From an uncultured Coriobacteriaceae bacterium (GTDB lineage Bacteria > Actinomycetota > Coriobacteriia > Coriobacteriales > Eggerthellaceae): 64,000 nucleotides of DNA. Location of the stretch: positions 1-64,000 of the forward strand of contig CACXMZ010000005.1 of NCBI GenBank assembly GCA_902768975.1. The letters are read 5' to 3'. The position numbers were made by a program, and so were the translations under genes. This document shows, piece after piece, positions 1 to 8,236 of the stretch (position 1 is its first letter; every line of letters starts with the position of its first letter). The notes beneath the pieces are model-generated. The model worked only from the letters and a program-made list of their open reading frames with translations. It did no database searches and had not been told where the DNA came from.

Positions 1-23
1 TCGACATGTTCGAGCAATGCCAT
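1..23 (-). CDS. Start of a divergent gene (first 7 codons only)
   Basis: On the minus strand an ATG at 23-21 follows an AGGAG box with a 5-base spacer and opens a frame reading MALLEHV up to the window edge. It faces away from the PucR regulator at 256, which is a common arrangement for a PucR target. Only the ribosome-binding site and seven codons are visible, so no function can be given. Confidence 0.4.
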
Positions 24-255
24 AACCTCTCCTCTCTATTCGGTCGTTTCATGGCGGGCGAATACCTGCTCTTCTTACACATGGTCAGTCTGCCGTCATG
101 GGGAACGGCTTCCTAGACTGCATTGTGTTGCCATTTCATGTTGGGAAGCCCTACAATATGCAGGGTACGATGACGAACGATAATCGCGGGATTCACTCGG
201 TCAACGATGCAGTGCCCTGGAATCGCCGTGAACGCACCGTCAATCAGGAGGCCTC

Positions 256-1760
256 ATGAACCTGAATGCAGACATCGTTTTCGACAACCTGCCACCGGAG
301 ATGAATGCAAGAATGGCAGGTCCCAAGGTGCTCGACCTTGCATTGCGCAGGCCCGAGCTCTACGAGGGCGGAGGTGCCACCTTCAAGGCCAACCGTCTCT
401 ACTTGGTCAACTCCGACAGGGTGCCGCAGAGCGCGCATGCCGAGCGCGGATGCGTGATCGTATGCATCGGGGAGACGCCCTTGCTCGAGAGGTATCGCAA
501 GAGTTGCAGCGTCATCGTCATCGAACAGGATGCGAACTTCTACCAGGCCTTCAACACGCTCCAGCGGATCTTCGACAGCTACGACAAATGGGAGTCCGAG
601 CTGCGAGAGATTGTCGACAGGAGCGGGAACGTCGATCAGCTCTTGATATGCAGCGAATCAGTTTTCGGGAACCCCCTGTTCGCCATTGACGAGGACTTCA
701 AGATCCTCGGTGCATCGGATGACGTCGCGACGCTGCTGATCGGCAAGGAGCCGTCAAAGGGAAGGACCCTCGGCGTCGATGTGTTCGACCAGTTCCTCGA
801 GCTGCACGACCTGTCGATGGACGAGAGGGAGCCGCTCGTCCTGACGCTTCTCGACCAGACGACCCTGAACTACAACCTCTTCGAATCCGATGCCTACCGG
901 GGATGCTTGACCGTGCGTTATGAACGCAGGCCGTACCGCCCGAGCGACAAGCCCCTCATCGAGCAGCTTGGCAGGTTCGTCCTGATTGCGAAGCAGCAGC
1001 TCGCCGCGCGTGCGCCCGAAGGTCCCCCCTCGATTCCGTCGAGCGCGACGTCGTCGCAGCTGCGAACGACGGAAGGCGGTACGTCTGCATCAGGTTGAAG
1101 CTGTCGAACCAGCTAGAGCAGCTCCCGCTCGGATTCGTGAGAAACGCAATAGAGGAGACGTTTTCCGGCAGCATCGTATTCGAGTACCACCGCAACTCGG
1201 TCGTTGCCATGCTCGATGTCGGCAAGGACGGAGGCGAAGGCTTCCGCGCAACGATCGAGGAGGGTCTCGGGCCGTTCGTGAACGCGATGGCGATGGATGC
1301 TGGGGTGTCGAACCCCTACAACGATCTCCTCGTGGCGAAATCGCTGTTCCTCCAGGCGAACCAGGCGCTCGATATAGGCCTGCTCTTCGAGCCAGCGAAG
1401 CGCCTGCACTTCTTCGAGAATTATGCGCTGCGCGCGTTCATAATGAATTCGGTAAGCGACATGCGTCTCGAGCTGCTCTATCCCGAAGGTCTTAGGAGGC
1501 TCGTCGAGCACGACGATGCGTCCACAACGAGCTATGTGGAGACGCTGCGGGTTTACTTGGAGAACAACCAGAGCATAGCGAAGACGTCATCGGACCTTTA
1601 CGTGCACCGTTCGACTCTCATGGAGAGGCTCGCCCGCATAAAAAGGGAGCTCGGGCTCGACCTCGACGATCCCGATGTGCAGCTGCGCCTCAGGATCCTC
1701 CTGAAGGCTATGCAGTCGCGCTCGGAGCTCAGATCAGTCCAGGAGCGCAAGCAGGCATAG
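256..1760 (+). pseudogene. PucR-family transcriptional regulator, split by a frameshift
   Basis: The first frame (256-1098, 280 aa) starts at an ATG behind AGGAGG and holds a PucR-type N-terminal sensing region. The second frame (ends 1760) holds the C-terminal PucR helix-turn-helix, visible as YLENNQSIAKTSSDLYVHRS near 1556-1615. The second frame stays open upstream of its first start codon (TTG 1095) and reads SVERDVVAAANDGRRYVCIR, so the two join smoothly across a run of six C at 1024-1029. Adding one C restores a single protein of about 500 residues. PucR proteins usually activate a neighbouring catabolic or transport gene when they bind a small ligand. The split may be a real mutation, a phase-variable tract or a sequencing error. 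Glu is mostly GAG here, unlike the genes after 18.5 kb. Confidence 0.8.
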
Positions 1761-1764
1761 GAAA

Positions 1765-1790
1765 GGACCGAAGCGCTGCCGCTCCGGTCC
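1765..1790 (+). terminator. Hairpin after the PucR gene
   Basis: GGACCG at 1765-1770 pairs with CGGTCC at 1785-1790, with partial pairing between. It lies 4 bp after the PucR stop and before the convergent small gene that ends at 1815, so it can serve both. There is no clear T-tract. Confidence 0.45.
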
Positions 1791-1814
1791 CTCACGCGCG
1801 AGTTTTCGCGGAAG

Positions 1815-2030
1815 CTAGTCCTCGATCTCCTTCAAACGGGCGTCGATCTCATCTAGGGCATCGGCAAGTTCCTTAGCCTGCGGGAAGCTCGCGAGCTTGC
1901 GCAGTGTCAGGCCCATGACCATCTTCATTTGCGGGTCCGTTGTGAATCCGGGGGAATACTCGGTGATAATCGCTGCGGCCTCGGGGCACTTCGCGAGCTT
2001 CTTGCACTTGTCATCGACGGAATACGGCAT
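1815..2030 (-). CDS. Small helical domain protein (71 aa)
   Basis: The start ATG at 2030 has GGAGG eight bases upstream. The frame stays open further upstream, but only this start has a ribosome-binding site. The product has two Cys near its N-terminus (CKKLAKC) followed by a predicted helical stretch containing PGFTTDPQMKMVMGLTLRKL and FPQ. I recall similar stretches as short C-terminal helical domains of some glycoside hydrolases from gut anaerobes; that is memory, not a search result. Here the domain stands alone. It has no membrane segment or signal peptide. Its function is unknown. Confidence 0.6.
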   Translation of the reverse strand: MPYSVDDKCKKLAKCPEAAAIITEYSPGFTTDPQMKMVMGLTLRKLASFPQAKELADALDEIDARLKEIED

Positions 2031-2380
2031 GGTGGCCTCCTTCTTCTTTAGTGTTTTGAACAATCCGGTCTGTTTGTGCAGGTTTCGGCTAACTTGCCTG
2101 CTGGAAAGATTCTCTGCTGAAACGTACGCGGAGGCTATCCTCAACAATGAAGGGAAACGGAAAGCGCTGCCCAATCAATTTGTAGGGCTAAATGCGGTAC
2201 AAGGATTTGCTTATACAGGCTTAAGAAGCTGAATATAAATGCGGCTACGCTCAAAACGCTTAAATACACGAGCTAGGACCCCCAAGCGCCACCGCGGAAG
2301 ACGCGGCCACACTAGCTGCTAGCCGATGTCGATGCCATCCGGTATGCGATGCTTGATGACTGCTTGCGTGGGTGACGCTG
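2031..2380. other. Gene-free stretch with an echo of the Nif11 gene end
   Basis: No supported gene. On the minus strand, sequence at 2317-2332 encodes GIDIG-stop, resembling the VIDID-stop end of the Nif11 peptide gene at 2381-2396. This suggests a decayed duplicate of the precursor tail just downstream of the intact one. Nothing else is recognisable. Confidence 0.25.
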
Positions 2381-2617
2381 CTAGTCGATGTCGATAACGT
2401 TGTTGTCGCCGTTAATTTTTATTTCATTTGTGATTGGGGCGGGCTCATATTCCGAGCAGTCGCTCCTGCAGCCCCAGAAGCCGCCGCTTACGCCATCAAG
2501 CTCGTCGTCGCTGAGCTCAAAGCCCTCTTCCTTGGCCATCGTCAGGATGTCCTCAGGGGTCTTGGCGGACTTCAGCTTCTCTTGGAGCTCCGGGTTCTTC
2601 AGATCTTCGAAGTTCAT
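2381..2617 (-). CDS. Nif11-type leader peptide, RiPP precursor (78 aa)
   Basis: The ATG at 2617 follows a GAGGAGG box. Residues 1-46 form a Nif11/NHLP-type leader: an amphipathic N-terminus, a PEDILTMAKEEGFELSDDEL helix-turn-helix and the double-glycine motif DGVSGG (Gly45-Gly46) where C39 peptidase-exporters cut. The core after GG is 32 residues, starts FWGC, has Cys50 and Cys54, several Ser/Thr and an acidic Asn-rich end. Nif11 leaders direct modification and export of peptide natural products. No modifying enzyme is adjacent. The only matching exporter in the window is the NHLM operon at 25020-30024. It may be processed in trans by that operon, which is inference. Confidence 0.8.
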   Translation of the reverse strand: MNFEDLKNPELQEKLKSAKTPEDILTMAKEEGFELSDDELDGVSGGFWGCRSDCSEYEPAPITNEIKINGDNNVIDID

Positions 2618-2730
2618 AGCGTGCCTCCTCAATCGTATTATTCGCCTTCGCCAATTATACGCGAACGGGGCGGAAGGGGTGGCTCTTGTAGTAGGTGCAG
2701 ACGGTGAGCACAAGTAAGAATCAAGCATGT

Positions 2731-2880
2731 TTAAAGCGCCTTGCGCGGACAGTTCCTCACGCACTCGAGGCAAAGGATGCACTCGGTCCCGTTTTGCCTT
2801 TTGGGCGAGGCGCCGGGCGCCGGTTTGCGTTCGTGGATTGGGGATGGTACTGTCAAAGAATTGATATCGTTTATCGCACC
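2731..2880 (-). pseudogene. C-terminal remnant of a ferredoxin-type protein
   Basis: The minus strand encodes CILCLECVRNCP and a stop at 2731. This is a C-x2-C-x2-C-x3-C-P cluster-binding signature of a 4Fe-4S ferredoxin domain. The frame upstream quickly loses likeness and runs antisense to the hydrolase gene, and no start with a ribosome-binding site is present. It is best read as the tail of a truncated iron-sulfur protein left by a rearrangement. Confidence 0.5.
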
Positions 2881-2922
2881 ATGTGAAGCCGTGATTGCCG
2901 GAGGAGAAGGAGGGTAGCCTGG

Positions 2923-3780
2923 ATGGGCGGCCGGATCGAGAAAATGCGCATCCGCGCGAACGGGGTGGGCGTGACGTGCCACTGCGCCGGGGGCGGCGAC
3001 GATGCCATCGTGCTGCTGCACGGCGCCGGCGTGGACTCGGCGATGCTCTCCTGGGGGGAGGTGATCCCGCTGCTGTCCGAGCGGTACCGGGTCATCGCGC
3101 CCGACCTGCCGGGATACGGGACGAGCGACCGAATAGACGGCGAGTATACGCTGGCGTTCTACACCGAGGCGGTGAAGGGCGTGGTCGAGGCGTTCGGCGG
3201 TGAGCCGGTCGTCCTGGTCGGGCTGTCCTTGGGCGGCGGCATATGCCTGAACATGGCGCTGGCCTACCCGGAGCTCGTCAGGGCCCTCGTGCCGGTCGAC
3301 GCGTGGGGTCTGTTCGACAGGCTGCCCTGGCACCGGCTGACCCATTGGTTCGTCCGCTCCAGGATAAACGACAACCTGTACGCATGGGCGGGCAAGCATC
3401 CGTCCGTCATCAGGTTCTCCCTGGAATACAGCCTGTTCGGCGACAAGTCCAGGGTGGGCGACGGCCTGGTCGACGAGATACTGGAGACAATCCGGGAGCC
3501 CGGCGCGGGCAGACCTTTCGTGTCCTTCCAGCGAAGCGAGATCACGCCCACGGGCCTCGCCACCGACCTGTTCGGGAGGCTCCAGGAAATCGCTGCGCCC
3601 ACGCTCCTCGTGCACGGCGCGCTCGACCGGGCGGTTCCCGTGGAAGGCGCCATCCTTGCCGGCGAGAAGATCCCAGACTGCGAAGTGTACCTGATGGAGG
3701 GATGCAAGCACTGGCCTCAGAAGGAGCGCCCGCAGGAGTTCGCGCGCGTCCTGCAGGCGTACCTTGGGAGGAGGCTCTGA
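2923..3780 (+). CDS. Alpha/beta-hydrolase fold protein (285 aa)
   Basis: Cytoplasmic alpha/beta hydrolase. The nucleophile elbow GLSLGG places Ser102. Asp235 (HGALDRAVP) and His263 (GCKHWPQKERP) complete the triad, and HGAGVD near residue 33 supplies the oxyanion loop. The size is typical. The ATG at 2923 sits nine bases after AAGGAGG; an in-frame ATG at 2944 is possible. The substrate cannot be read from sequence: esterases, C-C hydrolases and haloperoxidase-like enzymes share this pattern. It stands alone between the ferredoxin remnant and the island boundary. Glu is almost always GAG, as in the PucR gene and unlike the core genes to the right. Confidence 0.8.
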   Translation: MGGRIEKMRIRANGVGVTCHCAGGGDDAIVLLHGAGVDSAMLSWGEVIPLLSERYRVIAPDLPGYGTSDRIDGEYTLAFYTEAVKGVVEAFGGEPVVLVGLSLGGGICLNMALAYPELVRALVPVDAWGLFDRLPWHRLTHWFVRSRINDNLYAWAGKHPSVIRFSLEYSLFGDKSRVGDGLVDEILETIREPGAGRPFVSFQRSEITPTGLATDLFGRLQEIAAPTLLVHGALDRAVPVEGAILAGEKIPDCEVYLMEGCKHWPQKERPQEFARVLQAYLGRRL

Positions 3781-3889
3781 CCGGGTTTCTTTTAATCTCC
3801 CTTCGATGCCCCGCGTCGTGAATGATGGCGCTGGGGTGGTACGAATTCCAGTACGAATAATCCCGAAAGGAGTGCTTTCTTTCAGAGCG

Positions 3890-3922
3890 AAGTGGTGCGC
3901 CGATTTCTCGAGCACACCACTT
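3890..3922 (+). terminator. Inverted repeat after the hydrolase gene
   Basis: AAGTGGTG (3890-3897) pairs with CACCACTT (3915-3922). It is 110 bp past the hydrolase stop and 60 bp before the first island attachment repeat. The stretch 3781-3982 holds no gene. There is no T-tract, so it may be an operator or a weak terminator. Confidence 0.35.
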
Positions 3923-3982
3923 CTGACCTGCGGTATCGTTGTGTTTTGGGGTAGAGTGCGGAATAGTGATTTGTGCGAATTT

Positions 3983-4140
3983 TTATTCCCACTCTATGAG
4001 GGAATCGGTTGCTGGCATGTACTGAAATGTGCGTTCGTGCATTGGCATCCATCCTGTTCTTCGACGTGGACAATATCCATGTACTCAAATGGTACTCACG
4101 GCTTCCTATCATTGTAGACCATCAAAGTGGCTTGCAGGTA
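3983..4140. repeat. Left attachment site and arm region of module A
   Basis: The core 3983-3996 is identical to the guaA-end core at 18514-18527. From 3985 to about 4137 the stretch matches 9439-9590: near-identical core flank (TGAGGGAATC), then TGTACTG, CATCCATCCTGTTCTT, CATGTACT, TACTCACG and GTGGCTTGCAGGT. These conserved blocks are likely integrase arm and core sites. Confidence 0.75.
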
Positions 4141-4245
4141 CGTTAGGGCGGATTTCAAGGCCGATTTGAAGGCCGTGATTGATGAGTTCATTATGAAATG
4201 ACCGAGGGATTATGCTGTAGAGGTGAATCCTAGTCTTGTTGAGAA

Positions 4246-4423
4246 ATAACCACTAGGGAGACCAAAAGATGCTTCTGAAACACTGCTTGAGGTACTTCGA
4301 TTGAACGAAAAGAAAGTTACCGAAATGTTTCTGTCATCATTTCCTGAGCTTAAGAAAGAGTTCGATAAGTATGTTTCGTGGCAAGATGCAATAACTACGG
4401 GGGCTTTGAAGCTGAAATATTAA
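4246..4423 (+). pseudogene. C-terminal gene fragment, function unknown
   Basis: A frame ending at 4423 reads as a plausible helical protein end with EVLRLNEKKVTEMFLSSF and FDKYVSWQDAITTGALKLKY. It has no start codon with a ribosome-binding site and is interrupted by a stop just upstream. It looks like the tail of a truncated gene in the decayed left part of module A. The family is not recognised. Confidence 0.35.
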
Positions 4424-4457
4424 TCCAATTCCCCTGAATATTCGTCTAGCGTATCAG

Positions 4458-5063
4458 TCATTTGCTGACCATTATTTTCCCATCGCTGTACAGGAGAGTG
4501 GGTGTCCTATGTCTTACATACTCAAGACTTTTCTTTCTTGTCTCTTCCAATAAATCGAATATCAGCAAGTATTCTTTATTAAATGCGTTGTATTCGAATA
4601 CATACCTCATCTCCTGAAATGCATCATCAAGCTCAATCATTTCGTCCTTCAGGCTATTGATGCAGTCATCGAGAGGAGTACATTGAGAGAGGCATTCTAA
4701 CAATTCAATCAAACGATGTGTTTTTAGCTGCTTTCCATGATGTCCGTTCTCAAGATATATCATCCCTTTTAGGTAAAGCTCACAAGCAAATGCTGATATC
4801 GCGATATAGATTGCTAAATTCTTGTTCTCAAATACTGGGTCGTCAAGATTGCAATTACTATGAATCAGTTCATATAGCTCATCAGCCATATCCAGTGCTC
4901 TTGATGCAGCAATCTTTATGTTTTCGAGATTCTGCCAGTCGACTTCGTTGCTTGGGAAGGCACTTCCAAGTATCAGCGTGTTTCCACCTGCTTCATTTTC
5001 TTCAACACGAATATCGTTAATATAACCTTCGCCATAACTTTTACTTGTTGCCCGATTGCCCAT
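4458..5063 (-). CDS. HEPN-like helical protein, cargo of module A (201 aa)
   Basis: The start ATG at 5063 is preceded by sequence of low GC. The central part, residues about 85-130, reads AISAFACELYLKGMIYLENG followed by LKTHRLIELLECL, the pattern of HEPN-type helical domains (helix with ELxLKG, then HxLxxL). The catalytic Rx4-6H motif of HEPN ribonucleases is not visible, so it may be a non-catalytic HEPN or an antitoxin-like partner. It has no signal peptide or membrane helix. It occupies the same position relative to the attachment site and XRE gene as the DUF3644 gene in module C, which suggests a defence or stress cargo. Function not known. Confidence 0.6.
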   Translation of the reverse strand: MGNRATSKSYGEGYINDIRVEENEAGGNTLILGSAFPSNEVDWQNLENIKIAASRALDMADELYELIHSNCNLDDPVFENKNLAIYIAISAFACELYLKGMIYLENGHHGKQLKTHRLIELLECLSQCTPLDDCINSLKDEMIELDDAFQEMRYVFEYNAFNKEYLLIFDLLEETRKKSLEYVRHRTPTLLYSDGKIMVSK

Positions 5064-5090
5064 GATAATACTCCGAAGTCTTAAACAAAC

Positions 5091-6128
5091 TTACGCTTTC
5101 GGAGGTAGTTTATTAAATGCATCAGTGCGAAGCCGACCAGCATCGTGCGCCTTAGCTGACTCCTCTTCCGAGAGCGGATCGAAAGTGGCAATCCAGTGAT
5201 TGAACTCGTCCTGTGTTGCCGGCGCCGGATCCTTTTTGAGCTCTTCCGTCTTATCCGATAGCTGCACGAAAGCCCACTCGGCCCAGTTACCGTTGGTGCG
5301 CAGTATCGGCTCTGAATTCTCATTTTCAACCGGCGTCAGGTTCGACGCCTTGGCTATTGCGAACAGGTAATGCATCGCCTGATTGGGGCTTCCGTAGTAG
5401 TGGAAATCCAACCCCGCGACGCTGAGGTCCAATGCCTCGCTGAGCGCCTCCATTTGCTTCTGACGAGGTACGCGTTTTCCCTGCTCGTAGCTTCGAAGCG
5501 TGAACATGCTTATGCCGCTCTTTTCGGCGAGCTGCTCCTGGGTGAGGCCGGCAGAGTTTCTGGCATCCTTAAGGGCCGCCGATAGTTTGTTGCTAGTCCA
5601 GCGCCGTGCTGCTCCGTTGTCGAGTGGGTCGTAATCAGGGTATATGTCCGGGAAGTCCGCCTTGTCGAAGTGGTCGTGGAACTCGTCCTTCCAAAGCTCA
5701 TAGCTATCCCTGAAGGACTCCTCATCCTTGTGCATTTCGCCGTAGGCGTGAACCCAGCGCCTAAGACTGGTAATAAAATAATCGCTCGTCGGCGCCATGT
5801 ACGCGAAATCATCACCGTATCCGAAATCGAAACCGTAATGTTCTGCAATCTCCCAGAGCATCTTAAACTGCTCCACAGGGAGGGCGCGGTCGTTGAACCG
5901 CATGAGCGATTCAGGTTTGACCGCGAACGCTTTAGCCAGCCTGCCGATATGCTCGGACTTCGGCGTTCGCCGCGCGAGCTCATAGTTGCGCACGGTTGAC
6001 TCATCCAACCCCGCAACGCTCGCCACTTGCTTCTGAGTCAACCCCCTATGGATTCGAAGACACCTCAGTTTTTCCGCAAGCCTACAATTCTGCCTATTTC
6101 TCGGAACGAGTGGATTCTTTTTGCCCAT
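5091..6128 (-). CDS. XRE-family regulator with two HTH units (345 aa)
   Basis: Two Cro/C1-type helix-turn-helix domains are visible: RCLRIHRGLTQKQVASVAGL and, about 175 residues later, KDARNSAGLTQEQLAEKSGI. Each is followed by a helical tail ending with a Trp-containing segment (ELWKDEFHDHF; FNHWIATFDPLSE). The single-unit XRE of module C has the same plan with YEDWKDSYSPF, so this protein looks like a fused duplication of that repressor. I chose ATG 6128, four bases after GAGG. GTG 6164 and TTG 6167 lie further up behind GAAGG and remain possible. The gene diverges from an excisionase remnant across repeated operators and is probably the element's repressor. Confidence 0.75.
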   Translation of the reverse strand: MGKKNPLVPRNRQNCRLAEKLRCLRIHRGLTQKQVASVAGLDESTVRNYELARRTPKSEHIGRLAKAFAVKPESLMRFNDRALPVEQFKMLWEIAEHYGFDFGYGDDFAYMAPTSDYFITSLRRWVHAYGEMHKDEESFRDSYELWKDEFHDHFDKADFPDIYPDYDPLDNGAARRWTSNKLSAALKDARNSAGLTQEQLAEKSGISMFTLRSYEQGKRVPRQKQMEALSEALDLSVAGLDFHYYGSPNQAMHYLFAIAKASNLTPVENENSEPILRTNGNWAEWAFVQLSDKTEELKKDPAPATQDEFNHWIATFDPLSEEESAKAHDAGRLRTDAFNKLPPKA

Positions 6129-6204
6129 GCGACCTCGTGATCTACGCCCTGGTACACCTGGCACCAACCACCTTCAACAAGTAATACATCCGCATTCTAC
6201 ATTA

Positions 6205-6272
6205 ACAGTGCGCAAAAGTCTTGCAATACAGTGCGTAATTGTATTATCATTTACAGTGCATAAAAGTATTAG
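6205..6272. promoter_or_regulatory. Three direct operator-like repeats between XRE and xis remnant
   Basis: ACAGTGC starts at 6205, 6228 and 6253, each followed by RYAAWWGTWTT. The 23- and 25-bp spacing (about two helical turns) and the location between the divergent XRE gene and excisionase remnant indicate repressor sites and the two promoters. The sequence differs from the palindromes in module C. Confidence 0.65.
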
Positions 6273-6297
6273 TTGATTAGGAAAGAAGGTGATTAAG

Positions 6298-6598
6298 ATG
6301 AGGAAGATTTCGGCCGATGAGGCCAAGGAAGTGACGGGGGTCTCAAAAGCGACCGTCTACAAGATTATCCGACAGCTAAACGCAGAGCCTGAGGCGAACG
6401 TCTACAGGACGGTGTAATGCTGGTACCAGGAGTGGACCGGTTCGCGGCGCAATAAGATCAGGTGGGCTTTCGTACCAATGCCGAGGCGATTTGCCGACGA
6501 ACACAGTTCTTTCTGAAGACATCGATAAAGACAGCGGAATCGCTGAAGAATGAGCTCTCAAAAGGGTTAATCATCCCGCTCAAGAGCTGCCTTTTTTA
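6298..6598 (+). pseudogene. Decayed excisionase-integrase remnant of module A
   Basis: ATG 6298 opens an excisionase-like start (MRKISADEAKEVTGVSKATV, ending RTV-stop at 6417). The same frame after the stop reads CWYQEWTGSRRNKIR, and a shifted frame continues FRTNAEAICRRTQFF. These match the N-terminus of the intact integrase of module C (CWYRDWRGDRKKKTK, FATKSEALAWERDF). A deletion has therefore fused xis to int, a stop was gained and a frameshift followed. The catalytic domain is missing. Confidence 0.75.
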
Positions 6599-6868
6599 GA
6601 CGCGATAATCGAGAACGCTCAGAATCTGGATGCCCACACCAAGGCAATGGAAGAATTTCTCGTCTAAGCGGAGGATGCGTTCCAAGACGCACGCCGATTC
6701 GCAGAGGAATCGAGAGCAGTAGCCGAATACGCAAGCAGGATCCCAGAACGAACCGAGTTCTGTGTGTCTCTCAATGCAATCGAGCGTTGAAGCAGGGATG
6801 GCGTCAAGAAGGCGTTCGAAGAGGAGTACTAGCACGTGGTGATCGAAGACGCAATATGATATTCACAT
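6599..6868 (+). pseudogene. Gene remnant with several in-frame stops
   Basis: One frame reads DAHTKAMEEFLV, stop, AEDAFQDARRFAEESRAVAE, RIPERTEFCVSLNAIER, stop, then a short Glu/Lys-rich end. The charged helical style suggests a former coiled-coil or mobilisation gene. At least three stops interrupt it. It fills the gap between the integrase remnant and the methyltransferase. Confidence 0.4.
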
Positions 6869-6910
6869 AACGGAATGCATTATAATCGTTCGAGCGAAAA
6901 TGGAGGAATG

Positions 6911-8203
6911 ATGGCTTTAATCCAACAACACACCCTTGCAAGCAATGACGACGATAACCCTTTTGTCACGTACGACAAAATTCACGTAAGTAAATCTACG
7001 TTCTTAGACGGCTTAAATGAACCCGTTCATAGATGGTTTCGGTTAACACCTAGTTTTGCTCCGTCTCTTGTGGATGAGATGCTAAATGAAACAGGCACGT
7101 GTAAGGGATCTGTTGTGCTTGACCCCTTTGCGGGAGCCTCAACCACGCTTATCCAGGCAAAGAAGCTTGGGCTAGCCAGCTACGGATTCGAGCTCAATCC
7201 CTTTTTATATTTTGTTGGGACTGTCTGTCTCGAATGGAATTCAAACTCTGAAAAAATCAATGAGTGCATAGATAACGTGAAGGAGAAGTACGTTGCTCTC
7301 CAAGTTGAGTATTTTGGCATGCGGCTTGGAGAGACGGATTTATCAGTCCCAACAATAAAGAATGTGTATAGGTGGTGGCGTGAGGATGTCCTTAAAGACC
7401 TACTATTGCTTAAAAAGGCCATTTGTTCCATTAGCTCAGAAACCGAGCGGAACTATATGAAAGTAGCGCTTGCTGCTGCATTGGTGCCGGATTTGACGAA
7501 TGTCACATTGGGGCGGCTTCAATTGGCCTTTATAGATAAGTCCAACGTAGAGATGAATGTCTGGGAGACCTTTGAACCATATGCACGCAGAATTGCCGAA
7601 GATGTGGACGGCGTCTCTTCAAACGCTAACATACAAAGCAAACTCTTTCTAAAGGATTCGACGCAGCCAGTTGGCGATATTATCGAGCCTGAATCAGTAG
7701 ACTGCGTTATCACATCGCCGCCATACCCGAACCGATATAGTTATGTTTGGAATACTAGACCTTATATGTATTTTTTCGACATGATTGACGATCATAAAGA
7801 AGCTTCTGAACTTGATAAAAAAGCAATCGGTGGGACCTGGGGATCAGCAACTTCAATACTTGATAAAGGTACAATCGAACCTGCGTTTCCGATTCTAGAA
7901 GAATACGTTAAACCAGTCGTAGAATGCATTCGTGATAAAGACTCGAGAATGGCTAACTATGTTATGAAATATTTTAATTTCTTAACTAAGCAGATAGTTG
8001 AGATGGAGCCCCTTTTGAAACCCGGTGCGAAATGTGCTTATGTTGTCGGGTGCTCCGAGATTAAGAAGGTATATGTCGAAACGGATGTGCTGCTGGGAAG
8101 AGTTTTTGAAGGTTTAGGATTCCGCACCGATGAAGTAAAACGATTCAGAAAAAGGAATAGCGGCGTTGATTTATACGAATCTATCGTATATGCAACGTAT
8201 TAG
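6911..8203 (+). CDS. Type II DNA modification methyltransferase
   Basis: This SAM-dependent amino-methyltransferase carries the SAM-binding motif DPFAGAST near residue 71 and the catalytic motif TSPPYPNRYSY near residue 270. The DPFAG-before-TSPPY order fits the beta-like class of N4-cytosine or N6-adenine enzymes. It would methylate the site cut by the convergent neighbour at 8237-9040 and so protect host DNA. I chose ATG 6911, four bases past GGAGG; ATG 6908 and 6875 are alternatives. At about 430 aa the length is normal for a stand-alone enzyme. AT-rich codon use sets it apart from the core genes. The recognition sequence cannot be predicted. Confidence 0.85.
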   Translation: MALIQQHTLASNDDDNPFVTYDKIHVSKSTFLDGLNEPVHRWFRLTPSFAPSLVDEMLNETGTCKGSVVLDPFAGASTTLIQAKKLGLASYGFELNPFLYFVGTVCLEWNSNSEKINECIDNVKEKYVALQVEYFGMRLGETDLSVPTIKNVYRWWREDVLKDLLLLKKAICSISSETERNYMKVALAAALVPDLTNVTLGRLQLAFIDKSNVEMNVWETFEPYARRIAEDVDGVSSNANIQSKLFLKDSTQPVGDIIEPESVDCVITSPPYPNRYSYVWNTRPYMYFFDMIDDHKEASELDKKAIGGTWGSATSILDKGTIEPAFPILEEYVKPVVECIRDKDSRMANYVMKYFNFLTKQIVEMEPLLKPGAKCAYVVGCSEIKKVYVETDVLLGRVFEGLGFRTDEVKRFRKRNSGVDLYESIVYATY

Positions 8204-8230
8204 GAAAAGCCCCCTTTACGGGGCTTTTCC
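8203..8230. terminator. Bidirectional terminator between methylase and endonuclease
   Basis: GGAAAAGCCCC (8203-8213) pairs perfectly with GGGGCTTTTCC (8220-8230). A and T runs on both strands let it end both convergent transcripts. Confidence 0.85.
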
Positions 8231-8236
8231 TATCTT

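Noticed and set aside
2887-3915. A long minus-strand frame over the alpha/beta hydrolase
   Set aside because: Only its last 20 or so residues (the ferredoxin motif) look like protein; the rest is antisense to a gene with a clear catalytic triad.
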